In this document: piece after piece, positions 23,501 to 36,000 of the stretch
Position numbering within the stretch: the stretch's first letter is position 1
How the letters are laid out: every line of letters starts with the position of its first letter
Origin: Pseudorasbora parva
Lineage: Eukaryota > Chordata > Actinopteri > Cypriniformes > Gobionidae
Direction of reading: 5' to 3'
Length of the DNA: 64,000 bases
Assembly (NCBI RefSeq): GCF_024679245.1
Contig: NC_090179.1
Span: 1,275,501 to 1,339,500 of the forward strand
Translations under genes and position numbers: made by a program
Notes under the pieces: generated by a model
Told to the model about the DNA's origin: nothing
Databases searched by the model: none
The model's input: only the letters and a program-made list of their open reading frames with translations

Positions 23501-26500
23501 AGTCAGCTTATGTGATGCTCTCCCAAAGTATTTAGTTGTATTTTCAATAAAATTCAAGATGAATGGAAAATGAGTGAATGCAACTAAGAAGAACGATGAC
23601 TGCAGAAGTGGAGGAAATGAGTGGAAAGTCTATTTAGAATATCCCCGCCTCCACCTTTGGCCCGCCCACCTGTTTTTTTTTTTTTTTTTTTGTGTGTGTG
23701 TTTTTTTTTTCCTTTGGCAAAATGGTACTCCAGCCAGTCAAGTAATGTTTACTTGGGTTTTCTAAGTAACAAAGAAATAACATGCAAACAGTTCAGATTA
23801 CTAAATTATTTTAAGTAAGGTCAACAAATTATTGGACATTAAGTAAAGTTCACTAAAAAAGTCTTAGTAAGAACAGCGTTGGATTTTACAGTATAGACCA
23901 CCAATTTGGTTAAAGATACGATGTGGAATGTGGAGTTACAATTAATCAAGCATCTTTAAAGCCAATTGACTTTAAAAGGTCTATTAACATCTTCAAAGTA
24001 AAGCATCTCCAGCCCCCCTTCAGCTTTTCTATTAGTAAGAACCCTTTTCTTAAGTTTTTGGGATTTGTTTTTCCAAATAAAAGAGTAAAACAAATGATTG
24101 ATATCTTTACAATAAGAATCTTTAACATATAAAGACAGAGAGGGATAGACAAATGGAGATAATCCTTCTGCTTTAGATAACAGGACACGGCCGTAAACAG
24201 AGAGATCACGCTGTACCCAACAGTTCAACAACGCTTTGGGCTTTTTTAATCTAGAGGACAAGTTTAAGCTTTGTCTCTCTATAACATCCTGAATTCCTAG
24301 GTATTTAACGGAGGGTTTCACTGGAATTTCATTAATGCGTTTATCATTTAAACTGTGTAAAGGAAGGATTTCACATTTGGATAAATTTAAAGTTAAACCA
24401 GAAGCCTTAGAGAAAGTATTGATGAAGGAGACGGCATTAGGAACAAAAGATACATTCATCATATCTTCATTTCTTTACCAAAAATGTTGAGACCTTGAAT
24501 TAGTTCATTATTAACGATACCAATGGATAATAATTCGACAACCAATAAAAATAAAAAGGGGGAAATAGGGCAACCTTGACCAACTCCTCGATTAATGTTG
24601 AATCTTTTAGAGGTGGAAGTATTACGTATTACAGAGCTATTAATATCATTGTAAAACATTTTAACTACATTCAAAAAAATGATTTCCTAAACCAAAAAGC
24701 GTCATAGTTTTAAACAAAAATTTGTGTTCAATTGAAAGAAAGAAAATGACTGCACCTTCATCCGCATCCTCAGCATAATCTAGCAGGTCAAGCACAAGTC
24801 TAATATTATCAGTTATATGTCGACCTTTTAGAAAGCCTGACTGATATTCACTAATCATTTGATTTAAACCTTTCCGTAATCTATTAGCAAACACTAAAGT
24901 AATGAATTTATAATCAATAGTTAGAAGAGAGATCGGTCTCCAGTTTTCTATGAAATGTGGGTCTTTATCAGGTTTAGCTATTAACGAGATGATACCTTGT
25001 TTCATAGTAGTAGACATTTCACCATTACTAATACATTCATTATACATATTATAAAGAGGAGCTTTAATCGGTTCCCACAAATGTACATCAAAATCTACTG
25101 TCAACCCATCTATACCTGGGGCTTTGCCTTCTTTCATTCCAAGAAGGGCATCTTTAATCTCCGAAGTGGTTATAACTGTTTGAATGAACTCTTCACAATT
25201 ATAAAGATCAAATTGAGAATGATATAGTTCTTTATAAAATGAAAAAACAAAGTCAGAGATTGTTTTGGGATCTGAACAATGATTATCATTGATATTTAAT
25301 GCTGTTAAAGCATTTCTTTTCACATTTCTTTTCTCGAGAGCAAAAAAATAACTTAAATAACTCTTCAAGCCATTTTGTCCTGGAGCGGATAAAGCCACCT
25401 TTAGCTAAGTCTAAATAGATTTGGTCAAGACGGGATTGAATTATAACCAATTCAGCTTCTTCCTCCATAGTTATAGTCAAAATGAAATAATTAAATAAAT
25501 AATGAATTTAATAAAACAACAATTAAATGTACCAGTTTATTCTGAAATAATTAAATTATTAATTAGATTATTAAATAATTTATTTAATTAAATATTTATT
25601 AAATTATTAAATAAATAAATGTATCTACTTATTTTCTAAAATTACATGAAAACACAACATTTATTGTTTAATATATTTCACAATTATCTCTTCCACACAC
25701 ACTATTATGATTAAAAATAAAAAATAAAATAATTATTATAAGTGCTTTTTCAAAAAGTCATTTTTTCATAATAATATGCTGCATTTACGAACTTGACACC
25801 TATTTGAGGAATCATGCATTTCCAAAGCTCGAAGTGGAAGAGTCAGACATGGCAGATCGATCTGTGTGGTGTGATGGCGTCACCGAACACCAGGGGTGCT
25901 GCTCATTTCTTATTTGTGACTGGAAATGTATTTTGACTGTATTGAATTTTCTCAAAACCTGAAAACTATGAGAACTGTGGCTGTGTTTAAGGCAGTGCGC
26001 TTTTATCTCGATCAATTCCTACCACCATATTCATTTCCAGTCAGTTCCCCGATTTCCCCTTGCCACTTGCCTGGCCCAGACAGAAAAAAGTCATCAATCT
26101 GAAAGGATTATCCAATCAGCGCCAAGCACCGCCCACTGACTGTTGATTGGCATTTGTGACATGTCCTCTATTATTATGAAAAAAAGATTTGGGAAAATCG
26201 TGCTTTGGAAATGCATGATTTGTCAAATAGGCGTCATTCGTAAATGCAGCATAATTATTATGAAAAACGGCTTTTTAAAAAAGAACCTTTAATAATTAAA
26301 AAATAGATTTTTAAACATAGGCTAATAGTTTGTGTGGAAGAGTTAATTGTGAAATATATTAAACAAATGTAATTTTATAAAATAAATAGATACATTTAAT
26401 TATTTAAATTAATATTTTTTAAATTAATTATTTAATTAATAAATAAACTGTTGAATTATTTAATTTTTTTAGAATAAACTGATACATTTAATTGTCATTT

Positions 26501-27470
26501 CTTGAATTCATAATTATTTCATTTTGAGTAATTTGGTCCTCCACACTTTGTGAGGTTTGCTTCTGTCCTAATTTCCCCAATTTATCCAGTAATTCTAACT
26601 CTTTTTGTCTACTATTTTTTATTTTATTTCTTTGCTACGTTTAACAGCGATCTTTCTAATGTTATATTTGAAAAATTCCCACTTATTTTTAAATCCTTCA
26701 TTTAAACCTCCCAAAATATCAATGGCAATATTTTTAACACAGTTATTAAAAAACTCATCATTAAGAAGATTATTATTAAATGTCCAGTACCCTCTGAGAC
26801 TAGCGTTCCCTTGTGTGCCTGTAAGCGTTAAAGAAATAAGCTTATGGTCAGTTAAAGGTGCATAAGAATGGACAATTTCCTTAACATATTGTAAAGCAGA
26901 AGAAGAAATTAGAAACAAGTCAATTCTAGATGGTAAAGATTTGTTCTTGTTAGACCATGTGTACTCCCGGGGTTGTAGAATCGCTAAGCGATAAACTGGC
27001 ACACAGAGATGTCAGATTAGATTGTGCCTCACGTTGAGAAGAACGAGGAGGATATCTATCATTCAAATTATCCAAGCATTCATTCAAATCTCCTGAAAAA
27101 ATAACATATGAAGCTTGGAAAGTATCACATTTACATTGAATAGTATCAGAAACCTTTGCAAAAAAGGACTTATTCAATGCACTGGAATTATGACCGTAAA
27201 TAGTAAAAAAAGCATTGTCATGTTTTGTAAATCATTAGTTTATTATTTACTAATCACTTGTAAATGATTGTAACGGAATTTACAAAACATTTATAAAATG
27301 TGAGCATATCACTTGATAATCATTTATGAATGTTTTGTAAATGATTAGTTCATCATTAACTAACCCCTTATAAATGACTTACAACTGAACGTTATTATAA
27401 AGTGTTACCGAGCATTTTTTATGCTGTGCATGTGTTAAGGACTCTTTGATTGACATTGTGAGGTCTGATA

Positions 27471-27501
<31 letters not shown>

Positions 27502-30500
27502 CGCTGTGTTTTTTGTAGTTGTGGCCCTAGCGACGGGTTCTCCGGTGCCTCTAAGCACACGGCCGTGCACCACCGCCGCCAGATCGCTGCTCAGTAACCT
27601 GTCACACATCATGGAGAAGGTACGTTCATCTTTTGGGTTCTGAGCCAATGTGGCCCGGATCTGGGCCGGAAACCATCACTTCTCATTGGCCTAGATGATT
27701 GCTAAAAGTTCTTAATGAAACCCAGAGAACACATCTGAAGTCTACACTATAAAAAAATATATATATATATTGTTGGTTTAACTTAAAAAAGTAAGTAACC
27801 TAGTAGCCTTAAAAGTTTGAGTTTATTGAAATAAAAAAATCGAGTTGATACAATGAAGGAAATTGGTTTAATAAATAGAAACTAAAATATTGTATCTGAG
27901 ATCTGAACCACATAAAAAAGTGATAAATCATGAAAATAGCACAATTTGGCATGTTTCACTGCGTCATCACAAATAAAACACACAATTACCCAATATGCTT
28001 ACAAAATCTTTTAATAATATTTGAATAAAGGTTGTCAATTCTCAAAAATGTTCATTGTATTAACTCAATGAATGATTGTATTAAATTAAAATTTTAAGGC
28101 AACCAGGTAATTTATTTTTTACATTTTTTTACAGTATAGAAGGCAATTAAAACTGTGAAGTGTATGTCTTTATACCATGGTTTTATATCTGGATCTGTGT
28201 AAATCTTATGTGTTGTGAGTGTTTATTCACACTACACTGCAAAACACGCTTTTCTTATTTAGTATTTTTGCCTTGTTTCTAGTCTAAATATCTAAAAAGT
28301 CTTAACTCAAGATGCATTTAAGTAATTTTTCTTGTTTTCTGTAAAATGAAATCAAAGTGAAGTGAGATTTTGTTTAAATCAGCTAAATTGTCTGCCAAAT
28401 AGAAATACGATTATTTTCTTACCCCTTTGGCACACTGTTTGGTGCACATTCAATTTATATTATGTAAATGACGTTAAACTGACTTTAAAAAATGAGATGA
28501 ATCTTGTATACCTGATTAAAAAAAAACTATTTTTTGCTTGTTTTTTTTCCCCCTCCAGAAAACAAGAACAAATATCTTATGTCATTTTAATTATCTAGTA
28601 AAAGCATCTTGATTTAAGATTTGTTTTAGGTATTTGGACTAGAAATAAGAAAAAAATACTACACTGCAAAACAATGCTTCTCTTATTTAGTATTTTTGTC
28701 TTGTTTCCAGTCCAAACATCTAAAGATTCTTAAAACAAGATTCATTTAGTAGACAAGCAAAAGTTATTGTCTTGTTTTGGGGGAAATATCTCAAAAAGAG
28801 TTTTTGCTTAAAATTTGTATTAGGTAAGAAAAATAATCTTGATTCAGACAGAAAGCAAGATTATTTCCCCTATGGAGGGAACGAGACGCTGCGTCGGAAT
28901 GCTGTGGGAACGCCTCTGTGTGATTGCGTCATGAAGCACTTGTGAAATCCAATAGTGTGACGATATATCATAGGCGGGTGACGTCATCGACCAGGAAACT
29001 ATAAAACACCCCCGGACCAAACAGTGTTAGCTTCTGTGTCTTCACAAGCACTCTGTGTGAATTATTATCTAAATGATGATGAGCGTGAGGAAGTGGGGAG
29101 AGAAACAATCGCAGACATTAGGAGAGCCGCTGATTTGTCTCTTTGGATCACCAAGGAGATGGCCAAATCCATCTATGGTTCTATGGCAGCCCTGGTGGCC
29201 ACAGAGAGGCATTTATGATTAAACTTGTCAGACATAAAAGATTGCGACAAACAATTTCTACTGGATGCTCCTATTCCCCGGCCGGCCTCTTCTGCGATTC
29301 CGTTAATATGGTCGTCGAGAGGTTCCAAGAAGCGAAAAAAAAGCGGCCGCATTCCAACTGTTTCTCCCTCGAAAATCTCCTCCCTCTGGGGCTGCTGGGC
29401 GGGAGCAGCCCCCGCTGAGTGCGTCCTCCTCGCACAGAGCACAGCAGAAGGAGAGCGATGCGTCCCGGGCTCCCCCACAGAGATGCCAGAGGCACTGGGC
29501 TTCTGATGGTAGTCCCCTTCGAGAGGGAGCGGTGTGCCGAGGCGCCCGTACACTCTCATGCCATCAGGGGGCCGTTCTGCTAACCCTGCCACCTCTGGTG
29601 CTTCAGGGCGTAGCGGTCCCCAGCGAACACAAATCTCCATGTCTGCCCGGAAACGTAGCGGTGTGGGGATGTTTGCACCCTCTCAGGGGGCTCACGAAAG
29701 GTCAGTTTGGTTGCTCTCTGCCGGTGCGCCGTTTCAGGACACCGAGCTGACTGCTCAACAAATACCAGAGGCTGGCCTTGAGATGCTGGTTCCCTTAGTA
29801 GATTTTCTGGCAGCATGGAAACTTCTGCGGAATATCTCAGATTGGGTCCTGCAGACTATAGAAAAAGGGTACAGAATTCAGTTTGGGTCACACCCGCACA
29901 GGTTCAACGGGGTAGTTCTTACAGTAGTCACCCCCAAGCAGGCTCTGGTAATTGAGCAGACTCTTCTGCGAAAGGGTCCCTCCCCACAGCAGATAGTCTG
30001 GGTTTTACAGCCTGTACTTCATAGTTCCAAAGAAGGATGGAGGGCTGCATCCTATTCTAGATCTGCGTCAGTTAAACAGAGCAGTAAAGAGATTAAAATT
30101 AAAAATGCTCACGCTGAAGCAAATCATGTGCCAAATCAGGTCAGAGGACTGGTGTGTCACAATAGACTTAAAAGAAGCGTACTTCCACATCTCTATCCTT
30201 CCGCAGCTTAGGAAGTTCCTCAGGTTTGCTTTCGGGGGTGAAGCTTACCAATATCGGGTTCTTCCGTTCGGCCTAGCGTTATCGCCCCGCACTTTCACGA
30301 AGTGCATGGATGCATCCTTGGCTCCTCTAAAACTCCAGGGCATCCGTGTACTAAACCATATAGACACCTGGCTCATCCTGGCACAGTCGGAACAGTTGGC
30401 GATCCAGCATCGAAATTCTGTCCTCGCTCAAATGAAAGTGTTGGGGCTAAGGCTAAACTTCTCGAGAGACAACGCACTGTCCCCTATATTATTCCCTTAC

Positions 30501-32999
30501 GTATCCGCCTCCACTGGGGTTGGATGCTATGGTACAGACATGGCTGAGGCTACGCCTGTACGCATTTCCCTTCTGACGCTGCTTCCAGGAGTGCTGGAGA
30601 GAGTCCGCCAGAACAGGGTCCAGCTTTTGTTAATAGCACCATTCTGGCCAGGCCAAGTATGGCTGTCGGACATTGTGTCTCTCCTCAAAGGTCCTCCGTG
30701 GGAAATCCCGGTCAGGAGGGACCTTCTCTCCAAGGTGAGGGGTTCAATTATACACCCTTGCCCGGAGTTATGGATACTGTGGGCTTGGCCTCTGAGGGGG
30801 CCCAGCTCGTAGGTTCAGGTCTATCTACTGAGGAAGTAGAAACTTTGCGAGGAGGCTGTATGCCCTAAAATAGAGAGTTTTCGTCGTCTGGTGTACAGGC
30901 CGTTCTTTAAATCCAGTTGATTGCCCGGTTGGTTCAGTACTAGATTTCCTGCAAGAAAAGTTCTCGGCAGGGTTATCCTCTTCCACTTTGAAGATATATG
31001 TGGCGGCAATATCTGAGTACCACATTCCCTTAGTGCATTGGTGGAGAGACACCCATGGGTAACTCGCTTCCTCCGTGGGACGCTGAGGCTGAGGCCTGTG
31101 GCACGATCGAGGGTACCGACTTGGGACCTGGCCATAGTATTAGAAGGCCTAACTCTGGCCCCGTTTGGGCCTATTGAAGAAGTGCCAGAGAAGTTTCTCA
31201 CACTGAAGACTGTATTTCTTCTGGCTATTTCATCCCTAAAGAGAATAGGGGATTTGCAGGCTTTGTCCGTGTCTCCCTCTTGTCTCGAGTGCTACAGGCT
31301 TTCTCTCCGCCTCCGTTCCCCAACCCAGACCAGGAGAGATTAAATCTGGTTCGTCCTGTAAGGGCTTTGGATGCGAATGTCCACAGAGCTGCCCTGTGGC
31401 ACAAGTCTGATCAGTTGTTTGTGTGTTTTGGGTCCCCGAGTAAAGGGAAGCCAGCATCTAAGCAGACATTGAGTAAGATAGTTGAGGCTCTCCCTCTCTT
31501 GCATATGAGCAGGCTGGTCAGCCTTCACCTCTGAAAATCCGAGTCCACTCGACTAGGGGTATGGCTGCCTCTATGGCACTAGTGTCAGGAGTTTCACTCC
31601 AGGAAGTTTGTGATGCGGCAGGGTGGTCCTCTCCGCACATTTTTGTGAGGTGTTACAACTTGGATGTAGCCTCTATCCCAGGTTCCTGGGTGTTTGTGGG
31701 ATGATGAGTATAAATTCACATATACAGGCACTCGGGCCTATGGCGACGTGGTCATTTCGTTCCCGCAGCGTTCCGACACAGCGCGAGTTCCCTTGATAAG
31801 GGAATGTCTCAGGTTACGCATGTAACCATGGTTCCCTGAGAGGGAACGAGACGCTGCGTCGCTTTGCCATACTCCCGGCATGCCTATGACCGACTTGTTT
31901 GACTTTTTTAGAAGCTAACACTGTTTGGTCCGGGGGTGTTTTATAGTTTCCTGGTCAATGACGTCACCTGCCTATGATGTATCGTCACACTATTGGACAG
32001 ATTTCTCGAGTGCTTCATGACGCAATCACGCAGAGGCGTTCCCACAGCGTTCCGACGCAGCGTCTCGTTCCCTCTCAGTGAACCATGGTTACATGCGTAA
32101 CCTGAGACGTTTTCTTACCCCATTGGCAGATTATTTTGCTTATTTTAAGCAAAAACTCTTTTAATTTTTAGTTTTATTTCCCCAAAACAAGACAAAGACT
32201 TTTTCTTGTCTAGTAATTTTTAGTTATTTGGACTAGAAACAAGACAAAAATACTAAGAAAAGCATTTTTATCAACACGTGTTTTGGAGGATGCTACTAAG
32301 AAACTGGCTTTTCCTGGCTTTTTTGAGGGATTTTAACATTGATTATTGATATTTTTATTGAATATATAGATACATGTAGTTTAGCAAACAAGTTTTATTC
32401 TAACCATTGGTAACACTTTACAACAAGGTCACATTTGTTAACATTCGCTAATGTATTAACCAGCATGATCGGACCATTTGTTACAGTATTTATTAATCAA
32501 AGAAAGAAGAATTCTGTATTGGTCATTCTTGTTCATGTTAACTAATGAAACCATATTGTATAAAGTGTTCCTTTTTAAAACAGAGATGGTAATATTTGTC
32601 ATGTTTTAACTGTTAAATAAGTGTATTATTTTCATGATTTATCACAACTTTTTATAATTTGTCAAATCAACGTAGATAATTAATGTGGTTCAGATAACAA
32701 TGTTTTGACTTTCTGTTTATTATCCCAATTGCCCTCATTGTATATAACTTAGATCCTTTTTTCAATGAACTCGAAAGTTTTAGGCAACCAGGTAACTTCC
32801 TTTTTGCAGTATTTTTTGACCCGTGGCTCAGTTTGTGGTGTGTGTGTGTGTGTGTGTGTGTGTGGTCTGAACGCAGCAGGGGAAGATGAAGCATCAGGAT
32901 TTGTTTGCTGGTTTTAACTGCACTGATCTGGAGGCCCAGATGATTCCTCACACTCAGACGGCCTCCGTCTGTCTGCCCACCGCCGCTGATAATGTGAGT

Positions 33000-33034
<35 letters not shown>

Positions 33035-36000
33035 CCCTCCAGCTGTCCTCGATGTGCTAGCTGATCACTTTTGAACTGAAGGACCAAATCAAAATCATCT
33101 TGATACACAGCGATTGCAGATCTGCAGGAAGTCCTGACCTTGATCCAGTCGCGTCTCAAGTGCATAAACTTCAGCTAGAAGTCATGTGTTTAATTTCAAC
33201 ATATTTGAGAATGTGAAGGGTTGCCACATGAATGCAGGACATAAAAAACTCATCCTTTGGTTTTTAATTCTGGACATTGTCAGCATCATTAAATAAGAGT
33301 AAATCTGATCACTATGACCAAACATGTCTCTCCACTGGCCTTGAGGTTGCTGTTTATGTGTATGTGTGTGTGAGATGGGTAGGTTTAGGGGTAGGGTTAG
33401 TGTGTGTGTTGTTCTGCTCATCTTTTACACAAGTGTAAGTCACTTATTAATGCTGTAAAATGCGTCTGATTTCAGAGCACCTCCTGCTCCAACCACAGAA
33501 GCTCATCTTTCAGCGCGGTGAGTCTGCTGTGGTGTTTAACACACAGATGATCACTCCTGAGGAGTCCGCTCTCTAATGTGCTGGTGTTTTCTTCCCAGGC
33601 TGAGTGTGTGAGGAACATCACTGGAGATCTGCATTATTATGACCTGCTGCTGAACTCCTACAGGCCCAGCGTGAGCGATCTGAGCCCGGTCATCACGGCC
33701 ACTAAACACCTCAAGCAGGTGACCATCCGTCTCCCTATAATAATACCACAGACATACTAACACACTCTAGAGCACACTATAATTATACCACACCCATACT
33801 AACACACTCTAGAGCGCACTATAATAATACCACACACATACTAACACACTCTAGAGCACACTATAATAATACCACACACATACTAACACACTCTAGAGCA
33901 CACTATAATAATACCACACACATACTAACACACTCTAGAGCACACTATAATAATACCACACACATACTAACACACTCTAGAGCACACTATAATAATACCA
34001 CACCCATACTAACACACTCTAGAGCGCACTATAATAATACCACACACATACTAACACACTCTAGAGCACACTATAATAATACCACACCCATACTAACACA
34101 CTCTAGAGCACACTATAATAATACCACACACATACTAACACACTCTAGAGCACACTATAATAATACCACACGCATACTAACACACTCTAGAGCACACTAT
34201 AATAATACCACACGCATACTAACACACTCTAGAGCACACTATAATAATACCACACACATACTAACACACTCTAGAGCACACTATAATAATACCACACACA
34301 TACTAACACACTCTAGAGCACACTATAATAATACCACACACACACTAACACACTCTAGAGCACACTATAATAATACCACACACATACTAACACACTCTAG
34401 AGCACACTATAATACCACACACATACTAACACACTCTAGAGCACACTATAATAATACCACACCCATACTAACACACTCTAGAGCACACTATAATAATACC
34501 ACACCCATACTAACACACTCTAGAGCACACTATAATAATACCACACGCATACTAACACACTCTAGAGCACACTATAATAATACCACACCCATACTAACAC
34601 ACTCTAGAGCACACTATAATAATACCACACGCATACTAACACACTCTAGAGCACACTATAATAATACCACACACACACTAACACACTCTAGAGCACACTA
34701 TAATAATACCACACACATACTAACACACTCTAGAGCACACTATAATAATACCACACCCATACTAACACACTCTAGAGCACACTATAATAATACCACACGC
34801 ATACTAACACACTCTAGAGCACACTATAATAATACCACACACATACTAACACACTCTAGAGCACACTATAATAATACCACACACACACTAACACACTCTA
34901 GAGCACACTATAATAATACCACACGCATACTAACACACTCTAGAGCACACTATAATAATACCACACACACACTAACACACTCTAGAGCACACTATAATAA
35001 TACCACACGCATACTAACACACTCTAGAGCACACTATAATAATACCACACACATACTAACACACTCTAGAGCACACTATAATAATACCACACCCATACTA
35101 ACACACTCTAGAGCACACTATAATAATACCACACACACACTAACACACTCTAGAGCACACTATAATAATACCACACGCATACTAACACACTCTAGAGCAC
35201 ACTATAATAATACCACACACACACTAACACACTCTAGAGCACACTATAATAATACCACACGCATACTAACACACTCTAGAGCACACTATAATAATACCAC
35301 ACCCATACTAACACACTCTAGAGCACACTATAATAATACCACACCCATACTAACACACTCTAGAGCACACTATAATAATACCACACCCATACTAACACAC
35401 TCTAGAGCACACTATAATAATACCACACACACACTAACACACTCTAGAGCACACTATAATAATACCACACACATACTAACACACTCTAGAGCACACTATA
35501 ATAATACCACACCCATACTAACACACTCTAGAGCACACTATAATAATACCACACGCATACTAACACACTCTAGAGCACACTATAATAATACCACACACAT
35601 ACTAACACACTCTAGAGCACACTATAATAATACCACACACACACTAACACACTCTAGAGCACACTATAATAATACCACACGCATACTAACACACTCTAGA
35701 GCACACTATAATAATACCACACACACACTAACACACTCTAGAGCACACTATAATAATACCACACGCATACTAACACACTCTAGAGCACACTATAATAATA
35801 CCACACGCATACTAACACACTCTAGAGCACACTATAATAATACCACACCCATACTAACACACTCTAGAGCACACTATAATAATACCACACACACACTAAC
35901 ACACTCTAGAGCACACTATAATAATACCACACGCATACTAACACACTCTAGAGCACACTATAATAATACCACACACACACTAACACACTCTAGAGCACAC

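Larger units (their letters stand above)
21645..27225 (-). mobile_element. Second LINE (L1/Tx1-like), decayed, in three pieces
   Basis: Minus-strand pieces at about 27225-26530, 25477-23894 and 22680-21645 read continuously when two insertions are skipped. The order is an endonuclease C-terminal half (FSGDLNECLD, LTDHKLISL), a reverse transcriptase N-terminal region, RT core, C-terminal region and an A-rich tail (T-rich on + at 21647-21668). It lacks the 5' part and ORF1. It is a different family from the 3.4-8.9 kb LINE. Confidence 0.85.
20758..27409. mobile_element. Long-TIR foldback element with nested insertions
   Basis: The left end GGTAACACTTTATAATAACG is matched by an inverted right end, CGTTATTATAAAGTGTTACC. 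The inverted repeats extend about 170-190 bp (20758-20940 and 27228-27409). Internal to the left TIR, 20930-21370 holds diverged repeats of a segment containing ACTAATGATTTATGAAACAT. No transposase was recognised. The interior is mainly a LINE copy itself broken by two other elements. It accounts for nearly all of il12a intron 1. The superfamily is unknown. Confidence 0.8.
28872..32106 (+). mobile_element. DIRS-type retrotransposon, internally deleted
   Basis: Inverted termini read GAGGGAACGAGACGCTGCGT on the left and ACGCAGCGTCTCGTTCCCTC on the right, and stay inverted for about 150 bp (to GCTAACACTGTTTGGTCCGG). A third, internal copy of the terminal motif at 31771-31860 fits the internal complementary region of DIRS elements. 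Inside are gag-like, reverse transcriptase and tyrosine-recombinase remnants in order. At 3.2 kb it is about half the usual 6-kb length, and most of RNase H/methylase is missing. Confidence 0.88.
28664..32270. mobile_element. Palindromic MITE interrupted by a DIRS element
   Basis: The left arm (28664-28871) ends AAGCAAGATTATTT. The right arm (32107-32270) resumes TTTTCTTACCCCATTGGCAG and ends AGAAAAGCATTTTT. The interruption falls at the hairpin centre and is filled by the 3.2-kb DIRS element. No direct duplication flanks it beyond a possible shared TTT. Confidence 0.85.

Noticed and set aside
29173..29816. Long overlapping frames on both strands in a GC-richer patch
   Set aside because: They lie in the gag-like part of the DIRS element and are frameshifted fragments or opposite-strand shadows.
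30105..30812. Reverse transcriptase as part of a diversity-generating or retron system
   Set aside because: Inverted termini, internal complementary region and a tyrosine recombinase with R, HxxR and Y identify a DIRS retrotransposon.
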